From NCBI RefSeq assembly GCF_041296385.1, contig NC_091022.1, forward strand, positions 20,975,967-21,039,966: 64,000 bases of DNA, in the 5' to 3' direction. The translations under genes were made by a program, and so were the position numbers. The DNA is from Aphelocoma coerulescens. Its lineage: Eukaryota > Chordata > Aves > Passeriformes > Corvidae. The notes below the pieces were generated by a model, which saw only the letters and a list, made by a program, of their open reading frames with translations, was not told where the DNA came from and did no database searches. The number at the start of each line of letters is the position of its first letter. Within the stretch, counting starts at the first letter, position 1. Below, in pieces: positions 1-15,000 of the stretch.

Positions 1-89
1 GCTGTAATTACACAAGCTGATGTCGAAGAAATCCACCAGTTTGCACCCTTCAATGAGATAACAGGAGGGAATGCTATTGTAGAAGCAAG
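1..89 (+). CDS. VTG1: Vitellogenin exon (about exon 6 of 35), lipovitellin N-terminal sheet
   Basis: Residues 1-29 plus two bases of a split Arg codon (AG|G). The exon is cut by the window edge and is already in frame at base 1. It reads EEIHQFAPFNEITGG, matching the 'YQISPFNEPTG' segment of chicken VTG2 in the lipid-transport N-terminal domain. Donor AAG|GTACC. Confidence 0.93.
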
Positions 90-3000
90 GTACCATACAT
101 ATTCCTTTAATTCAGCAACTAATTCAGCAACCCAGAAATCTGAGTAAAACTCCATAAGTGAAATAAATCCTTTACTTCCACAGCCTATTGTTTGCCAGTA
201 TTTAATTACATAAAATCCCAAACAGCTCATAAAAACAACCTTCACTGTTAGTTATAAATCTGAAACATGCACATCACTATCCAAAGTTTGTTAGCTAAAC
301 TTGGCAGGACTTGACTATTTTATTTCTCAGGGATATTTGATTTACGCCGTAAAAGCCAAAACAAATGTAATTCCATCTGAGAAATTGTGAACTAATATAT
401 TTGAAGTAAAATACTTTGAAAGACAGTTACTCAAGAAAGAGAATTCCCTGGAAAACAATAATGCAGTAAGAGGTCCTTGGAGACTAGTTCACAAGAAACC
501 TAGATAGGACTTTGGATTCCTAAATACCATGGGCTGCCTGCAAATCTGCCATCAAAACGGTTTCTTGATAGGAAATTGGGTTTTATTGCAAAACAATTGG
601 GCACAAAGCATGTTAAATGCATTTGCTTTCTTACAGCAAATTTTGCATACTTCTTAAAGAAATTTGGGGCAAAACAAGAATATGATTGTCTATGAAATTG
701 TGCTCCTAGCTCAAGCACTCAAACTTTTAGTATTTGAAAATTTTTTCATCTATAAAATTCATCTATTGAAAAAAATTTCAGTTACCCGTTTAATTGTGAA
801 CTCTATAAATAGGAGTACCCTACTGAAGGGAGAGGTTTTTTGCATAAATGTCACTGTGAAGAAGGTGTTCTTCAATCCTACCCTACAGCTCCTGTAATCT
901 TCATTGCTCCATTAGCTTCTGCAAGGATCTGTTGGTATAATATATGGTTTTGGAAACAGCAACATCAGAAAGTTCATGTCAATAACTCACTGAATAACTT
1001 CATTTATATAATGATCATGTTCAATTTGGCTAACCAAGCAAAGAAAAAAACAAACAGCGAACAGTGAAAAGTGGCTTTATTATCTTTTGCAATCAAGGTG
1101 TAGATAGACACAACTGCAGTGCTCTTACTGAATTATAGGTTGTTGTGAGTCACCTATAATATGGAGACAATGGACTTATGAAGTTTTACCCTCCTCTTCT
1201 GCAGCCTGTAGACAATGTCTTCCATAAGTTCTTTCTCAGTTTTCAGAAGGGTAGTACCTTTACTTTTCCCATTTTCTCTGCATTTTTATCATTACCCAGC
1301 TGAAGGGGACAAATATAAGATAGTTGGGAAGATGTGAATATCTCACTCAGGTCTTCAGGAGTTATTTCCACAATGCATTCTCTGTTAAAAAAAAATAACC
1401 TATCAAGGCCTTAAAACACCTGGATCTGAGTTTTCAGGCCTGTTCAGCATAAGACTCTTGTAGCCCATTTCAAGGCCAAGAGAGGTTTTGCTATTGTTTC
1501 ACCACTTTAATCCTATCTTTAGCACTCATTTTCTCTTCTCTTCAGAATATAACATTTTCCCATCTATTCTAGGCAGCTGTATCTCTTCCCAAAACAACGA
1601 AAATGAAGACGTAATAGATGCATCATGATTTGAAGGGGAAGTTAAATCTGTCCAAGTGTACCTGATGTTATACTTTCTGACCCAAATGCCCTTTCAATAA
1701 TATTGTACAAAATGTCAAGAGATAAAACATCTCTGCTGATTCTGTAGTGATTTCTATTCAAATTCCAGTTGCTTGTCTGTAAAGCAGTTATATGCTATTT
1801 TTCTGCAGCCGTTCTCTGCAATCCATATGGAAGGAGTGAATAGAAATGATACAGAAGATCATAGAGATTCCAAAATAAACACACCAATTTTCTGCAGAGA
1901 TTTTGAGATACTCTGTAGTACAGTGATATTGCTTTTGGAATGTTTTCAGTTGTTCAGTACAAATGCCTGACTTTATTATAGTGTCCTAAATGACCCATTT
2001 TAAACATAATTGGTTGGATAGGTTGCATATCTTTAGCTGAAAATGTAAAAAGATAGCAAATATTTGTAAAGACAGTCTCTCAATGGAATTATCCTTAATA
2101 ACAAATGATGAAGGTTTGTTGCTTCTTAAAAAGTTTTCAAAAGGTTGAGCACTTTTCGAAAGACTAATCCTGAATGCATGTGGCCCTTTTTGTTTGGTAA
2201 ATCCAATTTAAAGCTTCATGAGAACCTTCTTTTGTAGTCCCGAGGATATTCAGCTTACCAAACAAAATGGGGAGGGAATTGTAATAGTGCAAGTAAAACG
2301 ATTGTAGCATTTCTTATTGTATCTAAAAACTTTCCATTTGAAGCTTCCAGGAGACACAGACACATAACAGCTTTTATGAACTTCTTAAAATGTTTAAATT
2401 AAATTACAATTTCTGAGCAAGTTTCCCATCTGTGTTTTTCTACAGTCCATAATTTATTCCTTAAGACGTAACACATCCTTCCTGTGATATTCTTCAGGCC
2501 ACAGCTTCTCACCTCCCTCTTCTTCCATAAACTCTCAAGCCAGGTTATTCCCAAAGGAAGGCAAAGGCTGGCTCTGATCGGAGCCCCACTGTGCAGTGCA
2601 TACCTCCTCAGAGTATGGTTCTGAGCATCACATCCAAATGCATCTCTTTGTAAATATCTTTGCCCTGACAATAACAAAACCTTTTGTAGTTGGGGGGAAG
2701 TACAATTACTGGGTTTTTTTTTAGTTTGTACCCTGCATCTTGTGATGTTTTCTTCCTGGGGTTCTCCATTCCAGGCAGAGACTTGCTTTGACTGATGTGC
2801 AGAAGCTGAGGGCAGAGGTCCCACCAAAAGAGTACCAGAATCGTGGGTCCCTTCAGTACCAGTTTGGCAGTGAACTGCTTCAGCTTCCTGTCCACTTATT
2901 CAAAATAAAAGATGTGGAAAGCCAGGTAAAGCTCAGCCACTGGACAGATTCTTTGTTGGAGGTTAAAATCTGTGCATGTGGGATACAATGCATTTTGAGC

Positions 3001-6000
3001 TTCCTGCATTTTCATCTTTCTGCAGATAGAGGAAAGCCTGCAAGAATTAGTAGAGGTGACCTCTGACCAGCTTCCCAGTGATGCACCCGCAAAAGCCCTC
3101 AAGCTTCTGCACCTCTTCCGTGCAGCAAATGAGGAGAATTACGAGTCGGTGTGGAAGCAATTCTCCAGTCGGCCAGCATACAGGTACAGGCAACAAGGTG
3201 GTGCTTTGCTGCTGGAGAACCTCTGGAAAGCCTGTCTCCAGAGGCAGATCTGGAAAATGCTGCTTGCCTTTCCCATTACAGGCGCCACATTTTGGATATA
3301 ATCCCTGCAGTGGCCAGTCACCGTGCACTCAGGTTCCTGCGGCATAAAATGGAGAGGCAAGAGCTCACCAACTGGGAAGTGACTCAAACAGTGCTTGTGG
3401 CTCTGCACTCCAGCACTCCAGCTCAGGATGTGATGGAGGAAGCAACGGTAGGATTCTCTAAACACTCTCAAATCACTCTTTGCTGATTCTAACATCTGTT
3501 GTATTTATTCCTTTGACAAGATAGTAAAGGCTTTGAAAATACAAAGGTTTTATATCCTCTAGCGAGGTTGAAAGGGCTTTGTTTCCTGGCTGTCTTAAGG
3601 GGAGGAGAATGCAAATCAAAAGGGCAAAAATTACTCCAGAATGAAACAGGAAATAAAGAGCAAAATAACCCCTGTCTCTGAGGGGTATTGCTGCATACAG
3701 TGGCTTATAGTTGCTCTTTTTCCAAATGTGCTTTATAGTTACATCAAATTAGTTCTCTGACTGTCTACAAAGACAAGGGAGCAAGAAATACATATTTGTT
3801 ATATCTGTGTGTTTGTCCTAATTGACCTAGAAGGATGGGTATGAATTTGAGAAGATCTGTCAAAACCAAGGGAATTGTGTCAATGTGAAGGCCACGTAGG
3901 AGAAAGTTTAATTATTTTTGCAATTTTTTCTATATGAAACCCTATATGCAGGGTTTCATCCCAGTCTCAGATGCAAGAATTTATCTCTGCCTACCTTAGG
4001 TAGACACAAGGAACCTCTGACTAGAGTTTTACCCTCAGTGAAAGCCATGACAGCCTGGCTGTTACTGTGTGGTGGTGCTCTGCTTCCCACACGAGAAAGC
4101 AGTGGGCTGATGCCTCCTGTCAGCTCCTACATTTATACAAAGTATTCCTGTCTGCCCAAAGCACTGAGGTTCATTCACAACAAATCTCAAATTCATTGTA
4201 TCTACAGCTGAGGCAATCATAAAACAGGATGAATGTTTCTTCAATAATGTGCATTCTTCTGTTCCATAACGGGGTGATTTCCTCCCTTTGGATTATAGCC
4301 TATGCCAAATTTAAATCTGAAACACTATAAAAGCAACAGAACTGCCTTCCAGATGTTACTTGGAATTACTTTACAATTACACTGTCAAATACAGTACTAT
4401 CCACTGATTAACAGAAAATCCATCAACAAAAAAAATATCAAAAACCTGGTTTTGTCTTTCATTGGGCAGAAACATATTTTTCAATAATGTTTCTCTTCAT
4501 TAACGGGAGTAACGAACAACTGCCTTCTCCCCAGCTCATTGTAAAAAAGCATTGCCCGCGCTCGACCTCTGTGCTTGGGAAGGTTTGCCATCTCAGCTAC
4601 GCCTCACTGTGCCACAAACAGTGCTCCTCATCTGACTCCTGCTCCGAGTGTCTCCAGGTAATCACACTGTTATTTATCATTTAAAAGAAAAATTAAGCCT
4701 TGAGTTCTTTCTTCATTATTCAGAAAGCTGTATTTCACTTCACTGCAGTGTTTCCTTTGGGGAAAGGAACCCCAGTTGGTTAAATACAGCATTTTTATCT
4801 TTAGATTAGCACACAAAAGAGAGTGAGAGGAAGAAGCAAACAATTCATAACACTTTCTATCTGAGTATCTCTGAGTGCTTTATTGCCAATTATTAATGAA
4901 GTCCCATGACATTGCTCGAAAATACTTTAAATACAGGTATTATGCATATTTCTAAATTAACTAAGTGACACAAAAGCCTAGGTTTTTGTCAGAATTAATG
5001 TATCCCAGCCAGAAGCAGAGCCCAGTCATCAACACAGACTATAAGGTTGTTACAACAGTAATATCCTCCCTGTTCTGCACTGCTTTTAATCAGCAGGCCT
5101 CAAAACAATTTGAGTAGTCATTAAATAGCATTTCCCAGTTCTAAAAACGCATGTCGTGGTTTACAGAGGCCAACCACTTAGCCAGTAACAAGAAGGGAAA
5201 GAGAAATGTGTGTTCAGTCTTTGGCACCCATCAATGCACCATCCCCAGTGAGAGCAGGGTGTTCCAGAAACACTGTGTGCCTGACATGATTTTTTTTCCT
5301 GTAGTACATAGGCATGGGCAACATTCCTACATATGTCGCCTGTGTTACAAGTGCCACCAATGCTCTTGAGCTAATTAAATCTGAGAAGCCCTATGTCAGA
5401 GAGTGAAAATCCTTTCCCGAAGCAAGTGATTGTATAGGCTTATTCAATGAATTCAAATGTCCCTTCATTTGATTAGCAATATCAAGTAGCCTGTTTCTGC
5501 ACCATCAAGGGATCTCAAATGTGTGCTTTTAAAGTACAGAATCTGTATTTAAATTATTCTCTAATATCGCCGTTTCTTTTTTAGAGCCATTTGCTATCAT
5601 TTTAAACTGTTATCTATCAGGATGTAGTTCTTTTCTCTTATTCAGCCTTCAGACAACTACTTCTAATCTTGCCACGCTAATGGAAGTGTGATCCAGTTGC
5701 TTACAATGAAGGCTGTAAAAAGACCTGATTTTTTGGCAATGATCTCATTTTCCATCTATTAATCCACACTGAAAAGAGGCTGTCATAGCTGGTTAAGGGC
5801 ACCACCACTAGCCATATATTCAGGGATCTTTTTTAAGGGTCTGAAGGTTTAATTGTATCTGTATTTTTGCACCTGTCTTCAACCATGAGACAGAGATGCT
5901 CAAGTACCACTGTTTCAGGGTTCCCAATTAACCCTGAAAGGCAGTGAGAACTAGGTCCTAGCCATTATTTTTTCCTTTAAAAATCTTACCTGATAACTAT

Positions 6001-9000
6001 AAGGTAGAGTGATGAAGAAGCTGTTCATTGCAGCTGTCTTGGCTATACTGGTTCTATGAATAAAATGTTCTATTCATGAGGGAAAAAAAGACTTTGAAAA
6101 TATTTAAAATAAATGAATTGAACAAACTGAAATTATGGAAGTCAAACCCCTGAATAGGCTGGTGGATGGAATATAGATAAGAGCTGGAATTGAACTCAAC
6201 AGATTTGTTTTCATTTTTCAGCTTCTTCATGGCTTTGCAGGAGAGGCGTTGAGCAAGTCTAGCACAGAAGAAATTTGCCTGGCTTTGAAAGCCCTTGGGA
6301 ATGTAGGACATCCAGCCAGCATCAAGCACATCAAGAAGTTTTTGCCAGGATACGCAACTGGTGCCTCGGATTTGCCACTCAGGGTCCATGCAACTGCTGT
6401 GATGGCCCTGAAAAACATAGGCCTAAAAGACCCCAAAATGGTAAGAAAACAAAGCTTCCTCCTTTGCCCTTGTGACTTGCACTCACAAGGCTGCTAATAA
6501 TGGGTGATGAAGGAAAAACAGGTCTTTTTTCAAATATCGCATTATTTTTAAAAAAAAAAATATGTAGCCGTTCCTTGTTTGGCATGTCTTGTTTCTTTTG
6601 ACATTAACCTCCAATATTTCAGACTGCAACAAAAAAATCCCATTAAAAGGATACATTCATTGTTGTTGAAGACAAATCAGCATTTCCATTGCAAACATTT
6701 CGTTTCCAAGGACATTAGACAGAAAACTAAATTATTGATCCAAATGTGTTTAGTACTACTTCACCTTTGGTATGTGAGAGAACCACAAAACAAGGTTTTC
6801 AGGGAATTGACATTGAATACTGAGTGCCACATCTAATCGTAATTCAAGACCAGATTTTATTGTAAATAGACACCAAGGGCTTGCATCCTAATTACAAATT
6901 TACAGACATTGTGTGGGTTTAAGTCATAAACAGAGCATTTACTAAATGTGACTTGTGTCCCTCACTGGGATAGTTATTAGATCCCACATACAATGGCTAC
7001 ACCAGCATACTCTCATCTACCAAAGACATCACTTTACAATCATTTTCACTTTAAAGCAGTCTGCTTTTAAAAGGAAACCTTTTCAAGGTTTCCAAGATTT
7101 TGGTCCTGATGTTGAAATTTTTTGGTTTATATAAGTAAAATCTTAATATAAAAAGTAAAATAAAAGCTTTCATTAACTATTCACCTACTAATCAGTATCA
7201 GGGTTTCCATTACACTCATTTTTTGCATGTGACTCCCAGTTTGAGTGCACATATTGATCCACAGACAATAGTGCGCCAGGATATGCTTTTAACAAAAAGA
7301 ATAAAGAAACAATTTAGTAGAGTGCAGGAGCTGAATGGGGAAATGCAGGGGAGGGAGGGGAGAGAATTGCAAAGGTAGGAGCTAAGGTATTTGCTGGGGA
7401 AGAAAAAAAAAACCAATTTTGTGTTTGAGAACAACACTGCATCTCTGATTGCTCTTTGGCCTGGCTTTCCACATGTGCCCCAGACCACTCAGTTTCATTT
7501 TCTATGCATTTTCTTTGGAGAAAATTGATCTGCAGCAAGTTAATGATTGTGACCACTTTTTTCATCGCTCAAAAAATCAATCTAATACCTGGTTTGAAGC
7601 TAGGTACATACCCGTATTTGGATTAAACATACTTAATTCATGGCCTTTTTTACTGTTTAATTTGAAAAGCCTCATTTAGGAAGTGGCCTACTGCATCTTT
7701 GTCACCTCTTATACATTGGTATTTGATCACCATATTCAAATTAATAAAACCAATCAGGGTTTTTCCAAAGTTTGCTGAAGTTTTCTGGATCATTCTTCAT
7801 TACAGTTCATGGATGTGCACTCTCCCTGGCAGGATAGGGCTGTGCAGATGGTTTGCCACAAACAGTGGCACATCATCCACACCCATTTTGAAGTTTAGGA
7901 CCAAAGGCCTCAGTCCCCGCCCTGGAAACTGCAAATGTTCCAGTTCAAAATTAGTCTTGGTAGTGAATATTGCTGAGGTCAAACACATCAACCACAAGGA
8001 GTACTGAAGAACTTACATTTCTTGCATTAAATTTTGGTTTAAGCTGCCTATATGGCATAGAGATTTCTGGTAATAAATCACGTTTTGTTTGCTTCATTCT
8101 AATTCTATTATTTAGCAGAAGATTCCCCAGAAGATCAAATTATTAGAAATAAGTTATACCTTTATGAGTAGGGATAAGTGATCACTGAAATCACTTCTCA
8201 GGTAGGGAATGGATTCATGAAATCTTTTACCTAGAGTCGAATAGCTCAAAGAGGTGTAAAAGACTTGATGTAGAAGTTATCCAGTGAAGTTCCTCAGCTC
8301 TGATTGTGTAGGAAGTCAGACTACATCACCATAATGTCGCTTCCAGCCTCAGACTATGAAACCAGGAACAGTGTTGCCATAATAATTAAATAATCCAAAT
8401 TTTTACTGCGCTAGTGATGAAACAGATCATTCGTTGGTGTTGAGTGGTTATTAGCAAAATGTTCAAACATACAGTAAAACTGAATATATCTATTGTTTTC
8501 AGGTCCAGGCTATTACCCTTGAGATTTTCCTGAATCACAAAATTCATCCTCGAATCCGAATGTTAGCTGCAGTGGTTTTGCTTGAAACCAAGCCAGGTCT
8601 TCCAATAGTGATGACATTAGCTGATGCTGTGCTGAAGGAACCTAGCATGCAAGTGGCAAGTTTCATCTACTCTCACCTGAGGGCCCTGGGTAGAAGCACA
8701 GCTCCAGATCTTCAAGTGATGTAAGGACAATTCCTTTCCTAGAAGAAAAAACTTGTTGCAAACTAATTGAAACATTAATGTGCTCACTAAACTTTTTCAG
8801 GGCTTCTGCCTGCAGAATGGCTATCAGAGCACTAAGTCCCAAATTTGACAGATCTGGGTATCAGTTCAGCAAGGTTTTCCGCTTCAGTATCTTTAAAGGT
8901 AAGATCCAGAAGATTTTGTAGAGAAATATATACTGGTGAATGTGTGAAAAAAAAATTGTACAATATGAGAGCCCAGTTCTCCTATCCAGCTGTTAGGCTG

Positions 9001-12000
9001 CATGCTTTTCCTCCATATTTACCTATCTTCAGTGAAAAAAGTATAATCTCAGGCTCTCCATTTGAAGAGTGTTTAGGTCCCTGTGTGTTTTGCATTGTAC
9101 ACTGCCAGCATGAAATTACCAGAGGGGTTGTGGGGCTCTAACCCTCTGTTTTCATTAGTCGGGGAGGCACATGCTCCTGTATCAAACACCATAGTCTCAG
9201 TGGTGCTTAACAATTTCATACTATTGTTCAGTACCAAACAAACAGAAGGGACCTAAATTACTGCTGAAGTGGATTAATTTCTGCTGGTGTTGAACACCTA
9301 CAACTTCTGCTGCATTCAAATGTGATGCTAAATACTCTTCACCCTAACAACTGTGCCCAGTGAAACAGACAACTCTGAAAACATTCAGACGTGACAATTC
9401 ATTGCACCCATGAGCAGCTACGTCAGGATTACTGTCTAAAGATTTTTCTTGCATCTTCCTACCAAGATTCTTTACTAGAATGAGCAGATCCATGCATGAT
9501 ATCTGGAGACTGGCCAGCTACATCAGAGGGAGTTGCACATAAAAATGTAGTGAAAGCAGGGAAGGACCAGATTAGAAGACAGATTCTTGCTGGGCCGCAT
9601 TGTAGTTTTTGCTATTTTCCATGTGTGTTATTTTTCTCAGTAGATTTTTTTAAGCAACTCCTTTATGTAAATGACCATGACAGCCTCAGAGATTTGGCAT
9701 ATGTAGCTGGCAGACTAGGGAGATTAAATCTCCAAACACAGTTTCCTTACACATGCTGTTTATCTATCAGGACTTGGATGTTTTTAGCACTTTTGTTATT
9801 CACCAGTATGTGTTAAGATTCTTTTCAAAGTAATCGATATTAAGAGACTCTGAAATGTCTGAAATCCACAGGGCTTGAGTGTAGAAGTACTTCTGCCTCC
9901 TTTGTAGAGACAGGGGTGTGGTTTGAAGGACTTCTGTAAATCTTATTATTGTCCTGCCCCAGTTTCATGGGTTTTACTTGACCATTTAATGTGCTCTATA
10001 ATATAAATATAATACATACTGCAAGTATCACAGTAAAATGCTATACACATGCTCACTGCCTCAGTGATGGAGACAGCAAGTGCCCAAAGAAATACAGTCA
10101 CTAATATACACCATGTGAATTTTGTACTACTTAGAATACATTCAGGGATAGATACATTTTCCATTAATATGAAGATATGTGTTTCTTGGTTTAGGTACTC
10201 ATTTTGTCTTCTTATTTTTGCTCATAAAATTAAGCCATCTAAATTTTCACACAGTGAGAAAGAAGGTGCAATATGCATGAGGGATGCTGGCGGGGGGCTA
10301 TGTGAAATGGAATACTTTATTCTGGCTGTAGCCTGGAAATGCAGTACATCAGGGAATTGCTGTTACTTCCTGGTGAAGCCCATTGTCAGAAATTTGGCTA
10401 CCACACCTAGGTAGGTCCTCATCCTGAAGAATAAGAAACAAGATCTTTTTCTCACACATGCTAAACTTAGACTTGGATAACTCAGCTAAATTAAGTCAAT
10501 CTCCTACTACACTGGTATGGGAAGAGGACCCATCCTCCAGCTTTCTGATTTGATTTGTTTCCACTAGCCACAGGTAAAATGTGTTTCAGTGAGTCCATTC
10601 TGGAGGAGTTACCATAGTGACGGTTCTAATGCAGTACCTACCTCCTTGATAAAAACAAAAATCTGCCCTCAGCATCACAGATCTTTGTGGTGCTAGATGC
10701 TGAATTTTTAATGGCAGGCAATAATGTCAGCTGAATCTACCTCTAATCTGGAATTTGTCACACACGACCACCACAAATAGTGCTTCATGCTCTACATATT
10801 GCTACTGAAATCAAAGGGGTGACCCAAGTTCTTCTCAGTGTGAGGACTGAGAGAATCTGACTCTCAGTATGCACAGATTCATATAATTAAATGTGGACTA
10901 ATACTTATATTTACCAAAGACTGCTTTCTTTGCTCACTAAGTTTTCTTTCCCTCATCTTTGGGGCAAGACACTTAATCAGATATATGCAGGTGTCATCAA
11001 ATTCTCACAGTGATGCAGCAAATATATTCTTAGACCATTAGCACTGTGTAATGCCTGAGGTATGGAAAATATTGCTGCTGTCTTCAAGTCAATGAATTCT
11101 ATACAATCATTTAATCATTTATAAGCAATGCTTCTTATTAAGTATCAGGAAGTACCATGGAGTTTTTAACTAACAGTTTTTGTGGTTAGAACATAAAAGA
11201 TAGCTTTAACGACTTCAGTAAAAGTATTGTGCCTTAGTTTTAGTGTCCTGTCCATGAAGCACCTACGATTGCTCTGGCTAAGCTCATTCAGAGAAAAACT
11301 AGTGTTCACATTGCCAAGTTTCCTGTCAACTCACTAGTAATGTCCCAGTGTGGCATCATTTTTCTTTTTTATTTTTTATAGGATCACCATTACTATCTAC
11401 CGAATGTTCTCCACTTATTCCTCTGTCCAAAGTGGGGTACCTGTGTCTTGATTGCATGAGCTGTTTCTGAACCTCACATGTTGTAGGTAGATAGTGCCCA
11501 GTGTTTTGGATAGACCAGCAGATTCCTACAGCAAAACAGTGAAGGCATTGTAGTAAAATTACAGTTCATACATACTTCCTTATCCTCCAAATGGTGTAGG
11601 AACAGGAGAGGAGGTCTAGACGGATGCACAGCAAGGGTGCCTACATTTCCTGTCAGACTTGTTCCTCTTGAAACCTAAGGAACCTTAGAAAAGCTGTAGG
11701 ATTACTTTAACTCATAAAACAGGACAGGATATAACTGTGCCAAGACCCGGAAGAATTCCTGACTGTGCTCTGCACTGATTATCTGTACCTAAGAACATTA
11801 TAGATGATAAATCTAAGTAGAGACATAAAGAGAAACAAACTGTTTGCTCAAAGTTCACTCAATAGTTAACAATAATTTAACAATTGGTGCATTTCATGTG
11901 AGGGTTACAGCATTTGGAACTAGATGTATTAAATTGCTTCTGAGTCATTTGAGAGACAAATCTATAGCTCACCATCTGTCCTTATAGGACATCTGTATCA

Positions 12001-15000
12001 CTTTCCCTAAACTATTAGCAAAGGATGGCAAATCTGTTTTCATTTCTCATCTCCTTTGTCAAGGTGCCCTAAACGATGTCTCATAAAAGCATTTCATAAG
12101 CTGATTTTACAGAGTGTGACGGGATGTAAATGATATGGACAGGCATATTTTCTGTACTTGGATGAGCCCAAGAGATGGGCCCATAGGAATCTCAGGAGGT
12201 TTAACAAGACCAAGTGCAAGATGCTGCACGTGGGTCAGGGCAGCCCTCCACATCAATCCAGGCTGAGGATGAACAGATCAAAAGAGCCTTGCCAAGAAGG
12301 ACTCAGGGTGCTGGAGAGGGAGAGTCTGATCCTGAGCCAGCCGTGTGCACTTGCAGCCCAGAAAGGCAATCATGTCCAGGGTTGCAGCAAAAGAAGCCTG
12401 ACAAGGGAGGGGATTCTGCGCTTCTCCTCCATTCTTGTGAGACCCCACCTGCAGTGCTGCATCCAGCTCTGGGGTCCCCAGCACAGCAAGGACATAAACC
12501 TGTTGGAGCAAGTCTTAAGGAAGACTAGCAAGATGATCAGATGGATTGAACACCTCTCCTATGAGAAAGGCTAAGAGAACTGGGATTGCTCAGCCTGGAG
12601 AAGAGGCAGCTTTGGGGTGACCTAACTGTGGCCTTCCAGCACCTGAAGGGAGCATGCAAGAGACCTGGAGAGGGGCTTTACACAGAGGCATGGAGTGACA
12701 GGATAAGGGGGAATGGATTCAAACTCAAAGGGAGTAGGTTTATATTAGATATTAGGAAAAAATTCTTTACTGTGAGGGTGATGAGACACTGGCAGAGGTT
12801 GCCCAGAGAAGTTGTGGACACCCCAGTTCTGGAAGTGTTCAAGACCAAGTTGGATGCAGCTTTGAGCAAATTGGTTTACTGGAGGGAGCCCATGCCCATG
12901 GCAGGGGGTTGGAACTAGATTATCCTTGAGGTCCCTTCCAACCCAAACCATAATAAGATTCTATGATACAGCAGAAGCAACTGGAAAATGGCATAACCAC
13001 CATACAATGATCAGTGAGATTATAGCTTTGCCCATTATTAGTTAAAAAATGCAGAATATTCTGTTTATAACTGTTATATAACATCAGCTTTATAGCTGGG
13101 TTTTCTGGCCTTGCTCATATGATGCTGATTATTAAATTAGTAAACAGATATGACCTGCACACTTTGACCTAGAAACTAACTGTGCTGTGTCTTACTGCCT
13201 ATTTCTCTGCAGAGTTCCTTATGAGTGGGCTGGCAGCTAAGTATTTGGTATTTAATAATGCGGGTACCTTAATTCCAACTATGGCAATGTCTCAGCTGAG
13301 GACACATTTCCTTGGAAGAGTGGCTGATCCTTGGGAGGTAATTCAGTCTACCCACAGTTTTCCCTCTAATCCCTTTTTACAACCATCATCCAACTGGTAT
13401 TTGTACTTTACTTCTTCTCACAGGTGGGAATAACAGTTGAAGGACTGCAGGAGATGTTTGCTAAAGGTTACTCTCCTGACAGGGACTGGGAGACAGACTA
13501 TGACTTCAAGAAAATCCTGAAAACGGTAAATTCTGGGGGAAAAGAAAATCTCTGATATTGCTTTCTCAAATGCTATGAAGAATCAGGCTTTTTTCATCTT
13601 TTCACACAGCTCTCTGACTGGAAGGCAATCTCCAGTGATAAACCTTTTGCATCAGGTTACTTGAAGATATTTGGCCAAGAGTTGTTTTTTGGTGGACTTG
13701 ATAAAAACGCCATCCAAAATGTACTGCAGGTATCATTTTTAAAGCACCACTACCCAAGCATCAAAAGCTCTAAAATACTGTTACTTTCATACATTCTCTC
13801 CTTTTTTAAATTCATGGTTGAGTTTTTTGTCTCTAGTATTAATCAAGGCAAATAAGGTCAAGCTTTGATCAGGGTTATTTACAATCATTGCAGGCAGAAT
13901 TTCCCCTGAGGCATAGTTAATGACACGGATCATGACATTCAAGTTCTGCTTATTTAGACATGTTGAACTCTGTAATTGCAGGCATGGTATGGATCTGATG
14001 AAAAAATCCCTTCACTAAAGAGAATAATCAGTAGCCTCCAAAGTGGTGTAGGGAGGCAGTGGACCAAGGCTCTCCTGTCCTCTGAGATCCGTCGCATTGT
14101 GCCCACCTGCACCGGCTTCCCAACAGAGACCAGCTTCTATTACTCTTCTATCACAAAAGTGGCAGGAAATGGTAACATATCTCATTTCTTGAGCAATACA
14201 AATGTACTTTCTAGGACCAGAGGGCATTTTTAACCCTTTCTTTGCTTTCTTTGTAATAGTTCAGGCACAGAGTACACCTTCTCCAAAGTCTGATTTCAAA
14301 TTGACCGAGTTACTAAATGCCAACCTTAGGCTGAGATCAAAAATTAGTCTAAGGTAAGTATTTAGTATAAAATAAAAGAATAATATTTTCAAGTGACAGA
14401 GGCCATAAAAATTCAACAGCTGTTCGCTGCATGAACATAATTATACCCTCACTCTACCTTTTCAGCATGGCCAAGGAGATGACCTTTGTAATGGGAATCA
14501 ACACACACACAGTCCAGGCAGGGCTGGAAGCACACACCAAAATGAATGCTCATGTACCTGTGAATGTTGTTGCCACTATCCAGATGAGGGAAAAAAATGT
14601 CAAAATTGAAATGCCACCATGTAAAGATGAGACAAACATAATTAGCATAAGGTAAGACATAGCACTTAGTATCTTTCTATGTAGCAAAGCAGAGTCTTCT
14701 AAATAAACTGAAATACATTTAGGAATCTTGTCTTTGACTTACAGCTTGGATAAGTGGTGTTGATTGGTATAGTTTGTTTATTTTAAATGAAGTGGCATGC
14801 ACTAAAGCTTTGCTTGAAAATATGTGTTACTTTCTGCAGTCTTCACCTGAAAATCCTCCTTTGGGCTATATCTCAGTTGTGGAGATCCATAAGCTATCTG
14901 AAACACAAATGACATAAAATTTCTATCTTGATACAATTATTTGAACTGGAAACACTAGGTAAGATATAAGCCAGCTGAATCTAACTGAATCAGTTAGAAC

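Noticed and set aside
12158..12918. Two ORFs of 138 and 110 codons as host genes
   Set aside because: Both are the decayed C-terminal part of CR1 ORF2, separated by a stop and frame change.
13151..13169. Oestrogen or nuclear-receptor response element (TGACCT...TTGACCT)
   Set aside because: Direct half-sites seven bases apart do not match a palindromic ERE or the usual DR1-DR5 spacing.
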